The notes under the pieces were generated by a model. That model saw nothing but the letters and a program-made list of their open reading frames with translations. It did not search any database and was not told the origin of the DNA. Source: Deferribacteres bacterium (lineage in GTDB: Bacteria > Thermosulfidibacterota > Thermosulfidibacteria > Thermosulfidibacterales > Thermosulfidibacteraceae). Taken from it: a DNA stretch of 8,014 bases. The translations under genes were made by a program, and so were the position numbers. How positions within the stretch are numbered: position 1 is the stretch's first letter; each line of letters opens with the position of its first letter. Shown piece by piece: positions 5,825 through 8,014 of the stretch. The stretch is taken from contig JAADEW010000019.1 in NCBI GenBank assembly GCA_013153205.1, positions 1 through 8,014 of the forward strand, given 5' to 3'.

Positions 5825-6795
5825 GCCGGGAAGAGATAATAAAAGAGGGCAGAAGGGTCGTTGAGATAGAGGCGAGAGAAGTATCAAAGCTCAAAGAGAG
5901 AATAGGAGAAGAGTTTGCAAAGGCGGTTGAGATACTCTTTGAGTGTAAAGGCAGAGTGGTTCTTACGGGAATGGGAAAATCCGGTATTATAGCCAAAAAG
6001 ATTGCCGCCACCATGGCAAGCACCGGCACCCCTGCCTTCTTCCTTCATCCCGCAGAAGGGGTGCACGGAGATTTGGGAATGCTCACCAGAGGAGATGTGG
6101 TAATCGCCCTTTCAAACAGCGGCAAGACCAGAGAGATACTGGACATAATACCCGTGGTCAAAAGGCTGGGGCTGAAGCTCATCGCCCTCACCGGAAACGT
6201 AAATTCCGAACTTGCCAGAAAAAGCGATGTGGTTCTGGACGTGTCCGTAGCGCAGGAAGCGTGCCCTTTAGGGCTTGCTCCCACCTCAAGCACCACCGTG
6301 TCCCTTGTTATGGGGGATGCGCTGGCAATGGCCCTTCTGAAGAAAAAGGGGTTCAAACGGGACGACTTTGCCCTTGTGCATCCTGCAGGTTCTCTGGGCA
6401 AGCGGCTCACCTTGAAGGTTGAAGACCTCATGCACGAAGGAGACGAGATACCTGCAGTCAAAGAAGAGACCCCCATGAAGGATGTGGTGATAGAAATCTC
6501 TTCCAAAAGGCTGGGAATGGCTGTGGTGGTGGACGAAGACTTCAAGCTCAAAGGTATCATAACCGACGGTGATTTAAGAAGATTTATAGAAAAGTTCGGC
6601 AAAGCCATGTTTGACGCCAAGGCAAAAGAGCTGATGACGAAAGACCCCAAGGTGATAAAAAGGGACGCGCTGGCGGTGGAAGCCCTGAACATCATGGAGA
6701 AGTATTCCATAACCTCTCTCGTCGTGGTGGACGAAAACAACAGGGTTGAAGGGATTATCCACCTCCACGACATACTGAAAGCCGGAGTGGTGTGA
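5821..6795 (+). CDS. kdsD: D-arabinose-5-phosphate isomerase (KpsF/GutQ/KdsD family)
   Basis: KdsD interconverts D-ribulose 5-phosphate and D-arabinose 5-phosphate, the substrate of KdsA. The 324 residues consist of a SIS sugar-isomerase domain (about 1-195) and two CBS domains (about 200-257 and 268-324). The SIS part has GRVVLTGMGKSG (44-55), HPAEGVHGDLGM (76-87), ALSNSGKTREIL (96-107), ACPLGLAPTSSTT (147-159) and VHPAGSLGKRL (186-196). Lys53, Glu105, Glu146 and His187 line up, all shifted by six, with the catalytic-site Lys59, Glu111, Glu152 and His193 of the E. coli enzyme. The start is a TTG at 5821 overlapping the kdsA stop (TTGA), with GGAGGAGG just upstream (5811-5818). No nearby ATG keeps the N-terminal helix. 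The CBS pair may bind a nucleotide-type regulator, as proposed for the family. GutQ and KpsF paralogues share this architecture, but the operon with kdsA and kdsB points to KdsD. Confidence 0.95.
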   Translation: MSREEIIKEGRRVVEIEAREVSKLKERIGEEFAKAVEILFECKGRVVLTGMGKSGIIAKKIAATMASTGTPAFFLHPAEGVHGDLGMLTRGDVVIALSNSGKTREILDIIPVVKRLGLKLIALTGNVNSELARKSDVVLDVSVAQEACPLGLAPTSSTTVSLVMGDALAMALLKKKGFKRDDFALVHPAGSLGKRLTLKVEDLMHEGDEIPAVKEETPMKDVVIEISSKRLGMAVVVDEDFKLKGIITDGDLRRFIEKFGKAMFDAKAKELMTKDPKVIKRDALAVEALNIMEKYSITSLVVVDENNRVEGIIHLHDILKAGVV

Positions 6796-7790
6796 AAGCT
6801 CTAAAGTTCTTCAAAGATAAGGGGCTCATTCTCACAGAGGTTCCCGTTCCCCCTCTGGAAGAGGGGGAGGTGCTGGTAAGGGTGAAAGCCTGCTCCATCT
6901 GCGGCTCTGACGCCAGAATCCTGAAAGGCGAAAAGAGCGTTCCCGACGGTGTGACTTTAGGACACGAGATAGGCGGTGTGATACACAAATCCCGAAACCC
7001 CTCCCTCAAAGAAGGGGAAAAGGTGACCGTTTTCCCCAGCATCTTCTGCAAAAAATGCGAAAACTGTGAAAGGGGGTTTTTCAACCTCTGCACCAACAAG
7101 AAAACCCTCGGCTACGCTCTGGACGGTGGATTTGCAGAGTTCGTGAGGATACCGAAAGAACTTGTTGAGCTGGGTGCAGTGGTGAAAACTGACATAGAAG
7201 ACTTTGCCGTCTCCTCCATAGTTGAGCCGCTGGGTTGCGTTCTCAACTCCTTTGGCGTAATGGGATTACAGCCCGACTCCTCCCTCCTCATAATCGGAGG
7301 AGGGCCTCTGGGATTAATGCACGCTCTCGTCGCCCACATTCAGGGGATAAAAACCGTCTTTATCGCAGACCACCACCCGGAAAGGCTGAAACTTGCAAAA
7401 AGGCTTAACCCCCGTGCAGTCTGCTGTGAAGACCTGTCTGAGGTGAAAAGAAGCGGCTTTGACGCTGTGGCAATGTGTGCTTTCGCTCCCGACATTCTGG
7501 AAAAAGCCGTATCTTTGTGCAGGGCAAAGGGCGTGGTGAACCTCTTTGCCGGCGGAAGCTGGGAGAAAAGGGCTGTGATATGCCCCAACGAGATTCACTA
7601 CCGGGAAAAGTGCCTCACGGGAACCCACAGCACCACATTGAAGCTCTTTCGCAAAGCGGAAAAAATGGCTCTAAAGCATGAACGGATTTTGAGACAGATT
7701 ATCACCCACCGATTTCCCTTAACTGAATACAAGAAGGCTTTTGAAACCTACACGACGAGAAAAGGGCTAAAAGTAAGCCTTATACCCTAA
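6792..7790 (+). CDS. Zinc-dependent medium-chain dehydrogenase (sorbitol/threonine dehydrogenase-like)
   Basis: This 332-residue protein is a classical zinc MDR enzyme, likely to oxidise a secondary alcohol on a polyol, sugar or amino acid with NAD. The catalytic zinc set is Cys37 (SICGSD), His58-Glu59 (GHE) and Glu145 (VEPLGC). The structural zinc is bound by Cys86, Cys89, Cys92 and Cys100. The Rossmann motif GGGPLG is at 169-174, and Asp193 (IADHHPERL) at the end of the second strand suggests NAD rather than NADP. The substrate cannot be read from sequence. It is the last gene of the Kdo operon: its GTG start overlaps the kdsD stop (GTGA), with GGAG (6784-6787) upstream. No known Kdo enzyme is of this family. 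The alcohol dehydrogenase-like KdnB of 8-amino-Kdo synthesis is an iron-type enzyme, not an MDR protein. A link to a sugar of the LPS core or to pentose phosphates is inferred from context. Confidence 0.9.
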   Translation: MKALKFFKDKGLILTEVPVPPLEEGEVLVRVKACSICGSDARILKGEKSVPDGVTLGHEIGGVIHKSRNPSLKEGEKVTVFPSIFCKKCENCERGFFNLCTNKKTLGYALDGGFAEFVRIPKELVELGAVVKTDIEDFAVSSIVEPLGCVLNSFGVMGLQPDSSLLIIGGGPLGLMHALVAHIQGIKTVFIADHHPERLKLAKRLNPRAVCCEDLSEVKRSGFDAVAMCAFAPDILEKAVSLCRAKGVVNLFAGGSWEKRAVICPNEIHYREKCLTGTHSTTLKLFRKAEKMALKHERILRQIITHRFPLTEYKKAFETYTTRKGLKVSLIP

Positions 7791-8014
7791 TATCTGACAT
7801 AAAAGGTGTCAAACTCCCCTGTGTAAGGCTCCCAGACCACCTTCACATCATCCACTCTGGCTAACGGGGGTCCCTCCCAGCACCACTTTATAAACTCATT
7901 TAGCGCTTCCTTATCCCCTTCAGCCACAATCTCCACCCTGCCGTCCGGCAGATTCCGCACCCATCCGGTAAGCCCCAGCCTGCGGGCCACATCCCTCGCG
8001 GTAGCTCTATACCA
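7787..8014 (-). CDS. acyP: Acylphosphatase, N-terminus beyond the window edge
   Basis: Acylphosphatases are small (about 90-residue) cytoplasmic enzymes that hydrolyse acyl phosphates such as carbamoyl phosphate or 1,3-bisphosphoglycerate. The minus-strand frame is open to the window edge and gives 75 residues, so about 16 residues are missing, including the start. The visible part begins WYRATARDVARRLGL, with the Arg of the phosphate-binding loop as third residue, then GWVRNLPDGRVEIVAEG with the catalytic Asn, and EGPPLARVDDV, and ends DTFYVRY. A GTG at 7990 could be mistaken for the start, but it would remove the catalytic Arg. The stop codon (TAG, 7789-7787) overlaps the TAA of the convergent dehydrogenase gene. 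Physical closeness to the Kdo operon does not imply a shared role: it lies on the other strand, and it is not a substitute for the KdsC phosphatase family. Confidence 0.93.
   Translation of the reverse strand, partial: WYRATARDVARRLGLTGWVRNLPDGRVEIVAEGDKEALNEFIKWCWEGPPLARVDDVKVVWEPYTGEFDTFYVRY

Noticed and set aside
5186..5887. A 233-codon minus-strand frame opposite kdsA
   Set aside because: kdsA on the plus strand is intact and recognisable throughout; the antisense frame shows no known motif.
6045..6773. A 242-codon minus-strand frame rich in Ser and Thr opposite kdsD
   Set aside because: The composition is typical of the complement of a Lys/Glu/Val-rich gene, and kdsD is complete on the other strand.
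7763..7782. A short hairpin near the end of the dehydrogenase gene as a terminator
   Set aside because: The stem is about 6 bp with a wobble pair and there is no T-run after it.

Overview
The window looks like chromosome from a Gram-negative (LPS-making), probably thermophilic bacterium. It holds three Kdo (3-deoxy-D-manno-octulosonate) synthesis genes. Arginine is coded largely by AGA/AGG and isoleucine often by ATA, genes are packed with 4-19 base overlaps, and the proteins are compact and rich in Lys/Glu. An Aquificota-like lineage (for example Desulfurobacteriaceae or relatives) fits, but this is an inference from style and gene content, not from a marker gene. Almost every base is coding. 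The only real intergenic gap is about 157 bases (2524-2680).

Left part (1-2523, all minus strand). Read in the direction of transcription there is an Hsp20 small heat-shock protein (2523-2077), a strong hairpin (2067-2032), a small VanZ-like membrane protein (2017-1550), a secreted ComEC-like metallo-beta-lactamase-fold protein overlapping it by 19 bases (1568-747), and the N-terminal 233 residues of MnmG/GidA (701-1), cut by the window edge. The hsp20 gene has a near-consensus sigma70-type promoter with three copies of a hexamer in alternating orientation around its -35 box. The VanZ-like gene has a -10 box placed so that transcription would start at or next to its ATG, suggesting a leaderless message.

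Right part (2681-7790, plus strand). A tightly overlapping five-gene operon reads kdsB, pyrG, kdsA, kdsD and a zinc-dependent medium-chain dehydrogenase. KdsD makes arabinose 5-phosphate, KdsA condenses it with PEP to Kdo 8-phosphate, and KdsB activates Kdo with CTP. PyrG supplies the CTP. The phosphatase KdsC is not in the window. The fifth gene, a sorbitol/threonine-dehydrogenase-like enzyme, has no assigned place in Kdo synthesis and is the least explained part of the operon. The operon meets a convergent acylphosphatase gene (8014-7787, N-terminus off the edge), and the two stop codons overlap.

I see no mobile elements, CRISPR arrays, tRNA or rRNA genes. The window is mainly housekeeping, and I do not find a clearly new system. 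The items most worth a second look are the dehydrogenase tied to the Kdo genes, the hsp20 operator-like repeat, and the VanZ/MBL overlapping pair.
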